From: Deltaproteobacteria bacterium
GTDB taxonomy: Bacteria; Desulfobacterota_B; Binatia; UBA9968
DNA: 14,332 nucleotides
NCBI GenBank assembly: GCA_005879255.1
Contig: VBKY01000237.1
Location: 1 to 14,332 of the forward strand
Reading direction: 5' to 3'
This document shows, in pieces, positions 1 to 6,324 of the stretch. Both the position numbers and the translations under genes were made by a program. How positions within the stretch are numbered: position 1 is the first letter of the stretch; each line of letters starts with the position of its first letter. The notes below the pieces were generated by a model. That model did no database searches. It worked only from the letters and a program-made list of their open reading frames with translations, and was not told where the DNA came from.

Positions 1-1
1 C

Positions 2-454
2 CAAAAGCATGAGCAAATCGTTCGCGAACTCCTCGGTAAGTTCAAGCTCGATCCCAAAACAGACACTCCAGGACGCAAGGTCGTGCGGCATATCGGTCAG
101 TCTCTAGTGAAGGCGATGGAAATGGCCATGGAATCCGGCAAGCCGGAAGCCGCTCAGATCGTGGCGGCGGAGTGCGTGGTCGAAGCGGAGACCAAAGACC
201 ACTTGAACTGGGAGCTTATCGCCCAGGTCGCGGAAAAAACCAAAGGAGAAGATGGCAAAACTCTAAAGGAAGCACACGAACAGGTAGAAGAGCAGGAAGA
301 CGAGCATCTGTATCATACGACCGGATGGGCCCGGGAGTTATGGATAGAGTCGCTTGGATTGCCCGCTGTGATCCCTCCTCCCGAAGAGGAAAAGGACGTT
401 AAGACGGCAATCGGCGCTGCCCGCGCTAAGCAGAGCCGTAAAGAGATGCTGTAG
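2..454 (+). CDS. Ferritin-like domain protein, 5' end missing
   Basis: The frame is open from the left edge (first full codon at base 2) to a TAG at 452-454, so about 150 C-terminal codons are visible. The GTG at 83 is internal, because coding-like sequence continues upstream of it. The protein is highly acidic and helical. Two helices carry Glu/His patterns of the ferritin-like type: AECVVEAETKDHLNWEL and EQVEEQEDEHLYHTTGW, spaced like the second and fourth helices of a four-helix metal-binding bundle. The tail is Pro/Glu-rich (PPPEEEKD) and then basic. I infer a ferritin-like protein of the kind often found beside stress genes in soil Proteobacteria, possibly binding iron or another metal. 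The specific reaction is unknown. The next gene is the small membrane peptide 84 nt downstream on the same strand. The ferritin-fold call rests on motif spacing only. Confidence 0.6.
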   Translation, partial: QKHEQIVRELLGKFKLDPKTDTPGRKVVRHIGQSLVKAMEMAMESGKPEAAQIVAAECVVEAETKDHLNWELIAQVAEKTKGEDGKTLKEAHEQVEEQEDEHLYHTTGWARELWIESLGLPAVIPPPEEEKDVKTAIGAARAKQSRKEML

Positions 455-529
455 AATCACGCGTTATTGCTCGACAGATTTCATTTAGATGGCGGTTGAA
501 CAAGACCTATTGACCGAAAGCCTGTGACT

Positions 530-534
530 GGAGG
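530..534 (+). promoter_or_regulatory. Shine-Dalgarno for the 25-residue membrane peptide
   Basis: GGAGG lies four A residues upstream of the ATG at 539. This near-consensus site is the main support for translation of the very short ORF that follows. Confidence 0.6.
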
Positions 535-538
535 AAAA

Positions 539-616
539 ATGCCCGGAAACATATTTTACATTATCGGTGTCATTGTAGTCGTTTTATTTATTCTCGGATA
601 TTTGGGGTTGCGATAG
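539..616 (+). CDS. Small single-helix membrane peptide (25 aa)
   Basis: ATG at 539 to TAG at 614-616 encodes 25 residues: MPGN, then a continuous hydrophobic stretch rich in Ile, Val and Leu (residues 5 to about 22), ending in LGLR. A GGAGG ribosome binding site stands four bases before the ATG, which is better than the sites of several larger genes here. The peptide would form one transmembrane helix with a short N-terminus and a single Arg at the C-terminal boundary. From memory, similar 25-50 residue proteins of unknown function are common and under-annotated in Rhizobiales and other soil bacteria. No function can be assigned. It lies between the ferritin-like gene and the DUF1003 gene on the same strand. 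Confidence 0.6.
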   Translation: MPGNIFYIIGVIVVVLFILGYLGLR

Positions 617-657
617 TTTCGACTCCTTCGAGAAAAGCGTCGACGATCGAACTCACC

Positions 658-1239
658 GTGACCAATCAGGAAGCGCGCGAAGTTGATTCTCCTTCAAAGG
701 GAGCTGCAACTGCCGAAAACAAGGGTAGCGATCATGTCACAAAAACTATCGATGATATTCTCAAGTTGGAGTCTCACGAGAGGACACTGAGTGAGCGCAT
801 CGCCGAACGAATCGCAACTTTCACCGGCAGCATGTTGTTCATATGGCTGCATGTAGTTTGGTTCGCGCTATGGATTGCCTTTAATATTCCCTGGCTGGGC
901 TTTCAGCCGGTCGATCCGTTTCCATTTACACTTCTGACGATGATCGTCTCACTCGAGGCGATCTTTCTTTCAGCTTTCATTCTCATGTCGGAAAACAGGC
1001 AGGGACGGCTGGCTGACCGCAGGGCAAGAGTGAATTTGCAAGTTGATATGATCGCTGAGCGCGAGATTACAAAACTAATGGAGCTGGTTGCAGACATACA
1101 CGCCCATCTGAAAATTCGGCGGCCCGCGGATCTCGAATTGGACAATATGCAGAAAGCGACCAATATCGAACACCTAACCGAGGCTGCTCAAACAGTAGAA
1201 GATGGAAACGGCGGCAATTCAGCTTCAAAAAACCTCTAA
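658..1239 (+). CDS. DUF1003 family membrane protein
   Basis: This encodes 193 residues from a GTG at 658. No clear ribosome binding site precedes it, and I see no better in-frame start nearby. The first 30 residues are polar and variable. The DUF1003 core follows: an amphipathic segment (about 35-57), a first membrane helix at about 58-80 (MLFIWLHVVWFALWIAFNI), the linker PFDPFPF-like PVDPFPF at 85-90, and a second helix at about 92-111. The family hallmark SENRQGRLADRRARVNLQVD comes next, then a charged helical tail with EREITKLMEL. DUF1003 proteins are two-helix inner-membrane proteins of about 150-200 residues whose function is not established. Length and domain order are normal and I see no lesion. 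The start codon is the least certain part. Confidence 0.88.
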   Translation: MTNQEAREVDSPSKGAATAENKGSDHVTKTIDDILKLESHERTLSERIAERIATFTGSMLFIWLHVVWFALWIAFNIPWLGFQPVDPFPFTLLTMIVSLEAIFLSAFILMSENRQGRLADRRARVNLQVDMIAEREITKLMELVADIHAHLKIRRPADLELDNMQKATNIEHLTEAAQTVEDGNGGNSASKNL

Positions 1240-1262
1240 AAGAGAACACAGCTTTAAATTAA

Positions 1263-1278
1263 CCCGGATCTAGCCGGG
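1263..1278 (+). repeat. Short inverted repeat between the DUF1003 and receiver genes
   Basis: CCCGG (1263-1267) and CCGGG (1274-1278) are separated by ATCTAG and lie 24 nt after the DUF1003 stop. The stem is only 5 bp and no T-run follows, so it is at best a weak terminator. Confidence 0.25.
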
Positions 1279-1306
1279 ATTTGAACCGATTATTTGATCG
1301 AAGAAC

Positions 1307-1313
1307 GGAGGGG
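1307..1313 (+). promoter_or_regulatory. Shine-Dalgarno deciding the GTG start of the receiver gene
   Basis: GGAGGGG ends four bases before the GTG at 1318. It supports that start over the in-frame ATG at 1339, which would otherwise be a natural choice. Confidence 0.5.
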
Positions 1314-1317
1314 TTGA

Positions 1318-1767
1318 GTGTCCAGTTTAGCTTGGCTGATGCCGGCGGGTAGTCGCGACCGCGCCGTAGGGAATTACTACCAAGAGCAAACCATTATTGC
1401 GATTGTGGATGATGATGAGTCGGTTTGTCACGCTATAAAAGGACTTGTGCGCTCATTGGGAATGGAGGCGGACACTTTCGCTTCGGGCCAAGAGTTCATT
1501 GGCTTCATCGAAGCGATGCCGTCGCGACGGTTCAACTGCGTCATCCTCGACGTCCAGATGCCGGGCCTGAACGGTCTTGATGTGCAAGAACGACTTAAAA
1601 GACTCGGCAACCGGTTCCCGATCATCTTCCTCACCGCGCACGACGAAGTGAGCGTTCGCGAACGAGCGCTGGCGGCCGGGGCGGTGGCCTTCCTGCGTAA
1701 GCCATTTGCTGCCGAACTGTTAATCAAGACTCTGCGAGCAGCCGTTAAACTTGACGCCAATGCCTGA
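1318..1767 (+). CDS. Receiver-only response regulator (FixJ/CheY type)
   Basis: This encodes 149 residues from GTG 1318, chosen because of the GGAGGGG four bases upstream. After an extra N-terminal stretch of about 24 residues, one complete receiver (REC) domain fills the protein. It has the acidic pocket IVDDDES (D31-D33), the phospho-acceptor D78 in VILDVQMPG, T106 in FLTAH and K128 in LRKPF. All the residues needed for phosphorylation are present. There is no HTH or enzymatic output domain, so it should act through protein-protein contact or as a phosphate relay or sink. VDDDESV plus ILDVQMPGLNGL is typical of FixJ-family receivers. No histidine kinase lies in the window. It is followed by a 395-nt hairpin-rich spacer and then the glucan synthase locus. 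A regulatory link to that locus is only a guess. Confidence 0.88.
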   Translation: MSSLAWLMPAGSRDRAVGNYYQEQTIIAIVDDDESVCHAIKGLVRSLGMEADTFASGQEFIGFIEAMPSRRFNCVILDVQMPGLNGLDVQERLKRLGNRFPIIFLTAHDEVSVRERALAAGAVAFLRKPFAAELLIKTLRAAVKLDANA

Positions 1768-1839
1768 AGGGCTCGATTGGCTTTTGATGATGGAAGATTC
1801 TGCTACGAAATTTATACTCTTCCAAAATCGAAGGTGGTG

Positions 1840-1875
1840 GTCTCTCGATCAAAGAGACAGGCAATATAGACCTGT
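1840..1875 (+). repeat. Two abutting hairpins sharing two bases
   Basis: GTCTCT (1840-1845) pairs with AGAGAC (1853-1858) across a 7-nt loop. ACAGG (1857-1861) pairs with CCTGT (1871-1875) across a 9-nt loop. The stems share bases 1857-1858, so in RNA they would compete slightly. They lie about 70 nt after the receiver stop codon. No T-run follows, so a classic terminator is unlikely. Confidence 0.4.
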
Positions 1876-1903
1876 AAAACCCCGTTCAAACAGCCCTTTT
1901 ACA
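1873..1903 (+). repeat. 7-bp inverted repeat, operator-like
   Basis: TGTAAAA (1873-1879) and TTTTACA (1897-1903) are perfect inverse complements 17 nt apart. The left arm overlaps the preceding hairpin. The long AT-rich arms and spacing could suit a dimeric DNA-binding protein, but no regulator is identified. Confidence 0.35.
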
Positions 1904-1962
1904 CCGGTTGGTTCGCTCAAACGCCATAGTCCCTTTTATAAACATGTCGCCGTGCGGATCGC

Positions 1963-1982
1963 CTATCGCAAGCTCGCGATAG
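1963..1982 (+). repeat. Perfect 7-bp hairpin
   Basis: CTATCGC (1963-1969) and GCGATAG (1976-1982) flank the 6-nt loop AAGCTC. There is no T-run after it. It lies 180 nt upstream of the glucan synthase start. Confidence 0.4.
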
Positions 1983-2016
1983 TCCGTCGCGAATTTCTTC
2001 GTGCATCGGTTCTATC

Positions 2017-2033
2017 GGGTTGTATCACGACCC
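2017..2033 (+). repeat. 7-bp hairpin with one wobble pair
   Basis: GGGTTGT (2017-2023) pairs with ACGACCC (2027-2033) across a 3-nt loop, with one G-U pair if transcribed. Confidence 0.35.
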
Positions 2034-2162
2034 TAGCTCGAAAAAATGGTTAATAACGGACATCTGATGTGCGGATAGGCATCTTTGCCGCGACATGACC
2101 TAGTTATAAGTGATCTTCCTAACTGGTAGATTGATGTTCTAAGGTTATGCTCCGCGCCAACC

Positions 2163-5063
2163 ATGAGTCTACTAAGTAAAAAATTATCAAAAGTCATTGG
2201 CCTTTCGGAGCTCGAAGAACCCATTCGAGCGGAACTCTTCAGCGTCGAGCGTTTTGAACAGCATGGGGAAAGCCTTGCCGCTGCTCACCGCGTCACGACC
2301 ACACCGCGCACGGGGCATCGGCTATTACCGCGCGTTCTCGACAACGGAAGCGTGCTGCTTGAATCGTATCGCACAATTGCTCGGGAAGTGCGCGAGGAGC
2401 GCGCGATCGAACCTGCGGCAGAATGGCTGGTCGATAATTATCACATTGTCGATGAGCAACTGCGCGAGATCCGTGACGACCTGCCGCCCGGCTTCTATCG
2501 AGAGCTGCCTAAGCTGGCCGAGGGTCACCTCGAGGGCTATCCACGCGTCTATGGGCTGGCCTGGGCATTCGTCGCCCATACTGACAGCCGGTTTGACCCT
2601 GAAACACTCCGCCGGTTCGTGCGCGCTTACCAGCGCGTGCAGCTATTGACGATTGGCGAGCTCTGGGCCGTCGCTATAACCTTACGCGTGGTGCTCGTGG
2701 AGAATCTGCGACGCCTTGCGGAGCGTATCGTAGGTGGCCGGGCAGCGCGTCAAGAGGCCGACGCAGTCGCCGATCGCCTGCTCGGAGTCGGCGGGCGGCC
2801 GATCGAACCGGTGCAGCTAGCTCTGCGGCAGTTCGAGGACTCGCCCTTGCCGATGGCCTTCGCGGTACAGCTGGTTCAGCGGCTGCGCGATCAGGACCCG
2901 GTGGTCATGCCTGCTCTGCGTTGGCTCGAGGAACGGCTCGCCGCGCAGGGCACAACGGCCGATGAGATCGTCCTTATCGAACACCAGCGCCAGGCAGCGA
3001 TGAACGTAACCGTGCGCAACGTGATCACCAGCATGCGTCTGGTGTCCGCGTTCGACTGGGCGGAATTCTTCGAAAGTGTCAGCCTTGTCGATGCAACGCT
3101 CTGGACTGACACCGATTTTGCCGCTCCGAATTTCGCGACACGCGATCGTTACCGCCACGCTATTGAAGAGCTGTCGCGATTCTCAGCCCATAATGAGCTT
3201 GAAGTCGCCCGACGAGCGGTTTCGCGAGCGAAGCGTTTCTTCAGCGAAGCCCAAGAAGCCGGTAACCCAATTGAGGACCGTCGGGCGGACCCTGGTTATT
3301 ACCTCATCTCGAGAGGCCGTCTGGCTTTCGAGCAGGAACTCGGCTTCCGCGTGCCAGTCAGGAACCGGATTATTCGCGCCTACATTACTGATGCAGTGTC
3401 GCGTTACCTTGGAACCATCGCGCTTGCAACCGGCCTCATCCTCGCCGCGTTCGTTGTCTATTCCGGTGCGGTGGAAGTCGGTGTAGCCGGGCTGCTGTTC
3501 GTCTCGCTTCTCGGTCTCTTCCCGGCTGCGGATCTTGCGATCGCGTTGGTAAATCGTGAAGTCACTGTGTTGCTCAAGCCGCGGCCGCCGCCCAAGCTCG
3601 CGCTACGTGAGGGCGTGCCGGCAGAGCTGCGGACGTTGGTCGTCGTACCGACTCTCCTGGTGAGCCATAGCGAGATCGCCGAGCAGATCGAGCGGTTGGA
3701 AGTTCATTATTTGGCGAATCCAGATAGCAATCTCTATTTCGCGCTTCTTTCCGACTGGATAGACGCGCCTCAGGAAACCATGCCGGATGACGACGAACTG
3801 CTGGCTGCGGCTACGGAGGGTATTGCGCGGCTGAACCTACGCCATGGGCCCGCTACGGATGGGGCTAAGCGGTTTCTCCTTTTCCATCGTCGGCGCCGCT
3901 GGAACGAGAGCGAAGGTAAGTGGATCGGATGGGAACGCAAACGTGGCAAACTCCATGAACTGAATCGTCTGCTGCGCGGGGCCACAGACACCACGTTTTT
4001 GCCAATCGCTGGTTACGCACCACACTTTGGTTCCGGCGTCCGCTACGTCATCACACTGGATGCTGACACGCAGATGCCGCGGGGGTCCGCCGCTCGATTG
4101 GTGGGCACAATAGCGCATCCTCTCAATCGACCGAAATTCGATTCTGCTGTCGGAAGAGTTATTGAAGGTTATGGCCTGCTACAGCCGCGCGTCACGCCGA
4201 CTCTACCGAGCAATCGCGAGGGTTCTTTTTTTCAGCGCATCTTCTCGGGCCCCGCTGGCATTGATCCGTACGCATCCGCTGCGTCCGATATTTATCAGGA
4301 CCTTGTCGGCGAGGGTTCTTACACTGGAAAAGGGATCTACGACATCGATGCGTTTGAGGCAGCCCTCACCGGACGGGTGCCGGAAAATGCTCTGTTGAGT
4401 CACGACCTCTTTGAGGGCATTTTTGCGCGCGCGGGACTCGTTACCGATATCGAGTTCTTCGATGAATTCCCTTCGCATTACGTGGTCGACGCAGCTCGCC
4501 AGCACCGCTGGGCGCGCGGTGATTGGCAATTGCTTCCATGGATCATCGGACAAGCACGAGACCGGACCGGCCGTCGAATCCACGCCGCGATTCCGCCGAT
4601 TAGCCGATGGAAGATGGTGGATAATCTCCGGCGCACGTTGACTGCCCCTGCCGCAGTCTTGACCTTGATTGCCGGCTGGACACTACCGTTTGCTTCACCT
4701 GTGATTTGGACGATGTTCGTCGTCGCCGTCTTTGCCATTCCTGCCTTTTTGCCAGTGCTGAGTGGGCTGATCCCGCCTCGCCGCGGCATTTCAAAACGCA
4801 GTCATGCGAGGGCCGTCGGCATGGACGTCGCGCTAGCGTTATCGCAGGTGGGACTCACGGTGACATTTCTTGCCCACCAGGCAACCCTGATGACCGATGC
4901 GATCCTCCGGACACTCTTCCGTCTCTATGTGACACGCCGAAAGTTGCTCGAATGGGTAACCGCAGCGGAGGCGAAAGCTAGCGTCGGCATGACGCTTGGC
5001 AGCGTCTATCGTGTGATGGGCGGCGCCATCGTGCTCGCCGCGGCAACCGGGGAGCCGGGTTGA
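2163..5063 (+). CDS. ndvB: Cyclic beta-1,2-glucan synthase, part 1: membrane and GT84 glycosyltransferase domain
   Basis: This part is 966 residues from ATG 2163, which has no obvious ribosome binding site. The start EEPIRAELFSVERFEQH agrees with known NdvB N-termini. A soluble helical region (to about 400) is followed by membrane helices at about 413-465. The glycosyltransferase core comes next, with D633-A-D635 (LDADTQMPRG) for UDP-sugar and metal, LSHDLFEG at 745-752 (D748, E751) and Q780-HRWARGDWQ, the QxxRW motif of processive glucan synthases. More membrane helices lie at about 826-872 and 880-905. All catalytic motifs are intact, so this part should initiate and extend beta-1,2-glucan from UDP-glucose. 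It ends abruptly in AAATGEPG at a TGA (5061-5063) in the middle of what should be another membrane segment. The missing continuation follows in the next frame. Confidence 0.9.
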   Translation: MSLLSKKLSKVIGLSELEEPIRAELFSVERFEQHGESLAAAHRVTTTPRTGHRLLPRVLDNGSVLLESYRTIAREVREERAIEPAAEWLVDNYHIVDEQLREIRDDLPPGFYRELPKLAEGHLEGYPRVYGLAWAFVAHTDSRFDPETLRRFVRAYQRVQLLTIGELWAVAITLRVVLVENLRRLAERIVGGRAARQEADAVADRLLGVGGRPIEPVQLALRQFEDSPLPMAFAVQLVQRLRDQDPVVMPALRWLEERLAAQGTTADEIVLIEHQRQAAMNVTVRNVITSMRLVSAFDWAEFFESVSLVDATLWTDTDFAAPNFATRDRYRHAIEELSRFSAHNELEVARRAVSRAKRFFSEAQEAGNPIEDRRADPGYYLISRGRLAFEQELGFRVPVRNRIIRAYITDAVSRYLGTIALATGLILAAFVVYSGAVEVGVAGLLFVSLLGLFPAADLAIALVNREVTVLLKPRPPPKLALREGVPAELRTLVVVPTLLVSHSEIAEQIERLEVHYLANPDSNLYFALLSDWIDAPQETMPDDDELLAAATEGIARLNLRHGPATDGAKRFLLFHRRRRWNESEGKWIGWERKRGKLHELNRLLRGATDTTFLPIAGYAPHFGSGVRYVITLDADTQMPRGSAARLVGTIAHPLNRPKFDSAVGRVIEGYGLLQPRVTPTLPSNREGSFFQRIFSGPAGIDPYASAASDIYQDLVGEGSYTGKGIYDIDAFEAALTGRVPENALLSHDLFEGIFARAGLVTDIEFFDEFPSHYVVDAARQHRWARGDWQLLPWIIGQARDRTGRRIHAAIPPISRWKMVDNLRRTLTAPAAVLTLIAGWTLPFASPVIWTMFVVAVFAIPAFLPVLSGLIPPRRGISKRSHARAVGMDVALALSQVGLTVTFLAHQATLMTDAILRTLFRLYVTRRKLLEWVTAAEAKASVGMTLGSVYRVMGGAIVLAAATGEPG
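5049..5063 (+). other. Frame break 1: G-run and overlapping stop/start (TTGA)
   Basis: The upstream frame reads ACC GGG GAG CCG GGT TGA. One base back, the other frame reads GGA GCC GGG TTG ATT GCG. Joining them after GGG gives ATGGAGLIAAPFAFLWALSP, a smooth membrane segment, so one extra G in the GGGG run (5049-5052) would restore the protein. Alternatively, the TTG at 5060 overlaps the TGA as TTGA, with GGAG (5051-5054) five bases before it, which could permit coupled re-initiation. Confidence 0.7.
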
Positions 5064-6277
5064 TTGCGGCACCATTTGCATTTCTTTGGGCGCTATCACC
5101 CGCAGTCGGACACTGGATCAGCCTACCGCCGCGCGCGGTTGGCGCCCGGCCGCTTTCGGCAAATGACGCGCGGACGCTGCGGTTGACCGCGCGCCGCACC
5201 TGGCGATTCTTCGAAACCTTTGTCGGCTCGGAAGATCATGCGCTACCTCCGGATAATTTCCAGGAAGAGCCGGCTCCGGTTGTTGCGCACCGGACGTCCC
5301 CGACCAACATCGGTCTGTATCTGCTCTCGACTATCGCAGCGCACGATTTTGGCTGGCTCGGCATGGTAGCGACGATCGAACGGCTCGAAGCGACGCTCGG
5401 CACGATGAACGGTCTCGAACGTTTCCATGGTCATTTCTACAACTGGTATGACACGCGTGACCTGCGCCCGCTCGCTCCTAAATATCTTTCCTCGGTTGAC
5501 AGCGGCAACCTCGCCGGCCATCTCGTCGCGCTCCACCAGTCATGTCAGGAGCTCATCAACCGCCCATTGCTTGGACCATGGGTGTTCTCCGGAATTACCG
5601 ATGCAATCCTTCTCGTACGCGCATCGTCACGCGCGATCTCAGACGACCGGCGCACGCAAACGGTCACCCGGAAACACCTCGATGACGCTCTCGATGCACT
5701 AGCCGGGGCCCTCAATCCAGTCCCTGTAACTACAGGCGAGTGGGTCCTACGCCTCGCTGAGCTCGAGACCCTCGCGCGCACCCTGGTGGACATTGCGCGC
5801 ACCTTGACCGCCGAACGTGGCGATAGCGCCGATGCAGAAGTACTTGTCTGGGCGGAGGCCGTCTTCGAGGACATCGAGAGTCACCTGCGCGATCTTGACA
5901 TGGTACTTCCATGGGCGCGGCTTGTTTTTGGGAATGCTGTGCCTCATCCGACTATTGACGCGGAGCAAGCGTCAGGTTCGACCGAGATTGCACATTTATT
6001 TCTCACGCTACCGACGTTGGCCGACACGCCCGACCGCTGCGAGACAGCCATCGACGAACTCACCGCTTTTCGCGCGCGCTTGGCTAACGACAGCACCGTA
6101 CAGCGTGATGCTAGTTCCCGAATCGATTCGCTTATCGACAGTCTGGCTGGCTCTGCCGCAGCCTCACGAGCGTTGGTCCGGCGGCTTTCGACTCTCAGCC
6201 AGCTGTCGCGAACGCTGTTCGACGCCATGGAATTCGATCCGATAATAGCCTCGACCCAAGTTGTTACGACCTGCTAG
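5060..6277 (+). CDS. ndvB: Cyclic beta-1,2-glucan synthase, part 2: last membrane helix and N-half of the glycoamylase-like (GH189) domain
   Basis: This frame is open from 4982, and the first usable start is TTG 5060, giving 405 residues. Residues 3-19 (APFAFLWALSPAVGHWI) complete a membrane helix begun in part 1. After a linker comes the glycoamylase-like region: RRTWRFFETFV (45-55), TSPTNIGLYLLS (79-90), HFYNWYDTRDL (125-135) and YLSSVDSGNLAGHL (142-155). In cyclic glucan synthases this middle domain, classified as GH189, closes the linear glucan into a ring by transglycosylation. Residues about 160-385 form a long helical insert rich in Arg and Glu. The frame leaves family-like sequence after LFDAMEF (about 386-392) and ends in a meaningless tail (DPIIASTQVVTTC). 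The rest of the domain continues one frame away. As a separate protein it would hold only half a catalytic domain. Confidence 0.85.
   Translation: MIAAPFAFLWALSPAVGHWISLPPRAVGARPLSANDARTLRLTARRTWRFFETFVGSEDHALPPDNFQEEPAPVVAHRTSPTNIGLYLLSTIAAHDFGWLGMVATIERLEATLGTMNGLERFHGHFYNWYDTRDLRPLAPKYLSSVDSGNLAGHLVALHQSCQELINRPLLGPWVFSGITDAILLVRASSRAISDDRRTQTVTRKHLDDALDALAGALNPVPVTTGEWVLRLAELETLARTLVDIARTLTAERGDSADAEVLVWAEAVFEDIESHLRDLDMVLPWARLVFGNAVPHPTIDAEQASGSTEIAHLFLTLPTLADTPDRCETAIDELTAFRARLANDSTVQRDASSRIDSLIDSLAGSAAASRALVRRLSTLSQLSRTLFDAMEFDPIIASTQVVTTC
6227..6270 (+). other. Frame break 2: probable deletion of about 50 nt in the cyclisation domain
   Basis: Upstream, LFDAMEF is in one frame. Downstream, from 6241, DNSLDPSCYDLLASEARL is in the frame one base back. 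From family knowledge, the two should be joined by a short segment resembling FLFD..R.LLSIGY.V. That segment is absent in all frames. The frame change needs a loss of 3n+1 bases, so 49 or 52 nt would fit. The junction carries CGATCCGAT, a repeat of CGAT that could be a trace of slippage or recombination. The exact size is inferred from memory of the family. Confidence 0.6.
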
Positions 6278-6324
6278 CCTCTGAGGCGCGCCTCACAAGT
6301 TTCATCGCCATCGCCAAAGGTGAT

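Larger units (their letters stand above)
1768..2162. other. Gene-free spacer upstream of the glucan synthase, rich in inverted repeats
   Basis: No reading frame here looks like a protein. A 100-codon open frame (1751-2053) overlaps the receiver gene's end and has no ribosome binding site or recognisable motif. The stretch has at least five short inverted repeats between 1840 and 2033. I could not find a good sigma-70 promoter in front of the ATG at 2163. The region presumably holds the promoter and 5' leader of the glucan synthase gene. Confidence 0.5.

Noticed and set aside
1751..2053. 100-codon open frame after the receiver gene
   Set aside because: It overlaps the receiver gene's end, has no ribosome binding site, an atypical residue mix and no recognisable motif, and it runs through several inverted repeats.
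658..2162. Alphaproteobacterial general-stress (EcfG) promoters
   Set aside because: I looked for GGAAC plus a GTT-type -10 element in the intergenic stretches and found no properly spaced pair. The only GGAAC, near 11645, lacks the second half.
5049..5063. Programmed -1 frameshifting as the explanation of break 1
   Set aside because: There is no classic X XXY YYZ slippery heptamer and I saw no clear stimulatory structure. Programmed shifting is not known for this family, and the second break cannot be solved this way.
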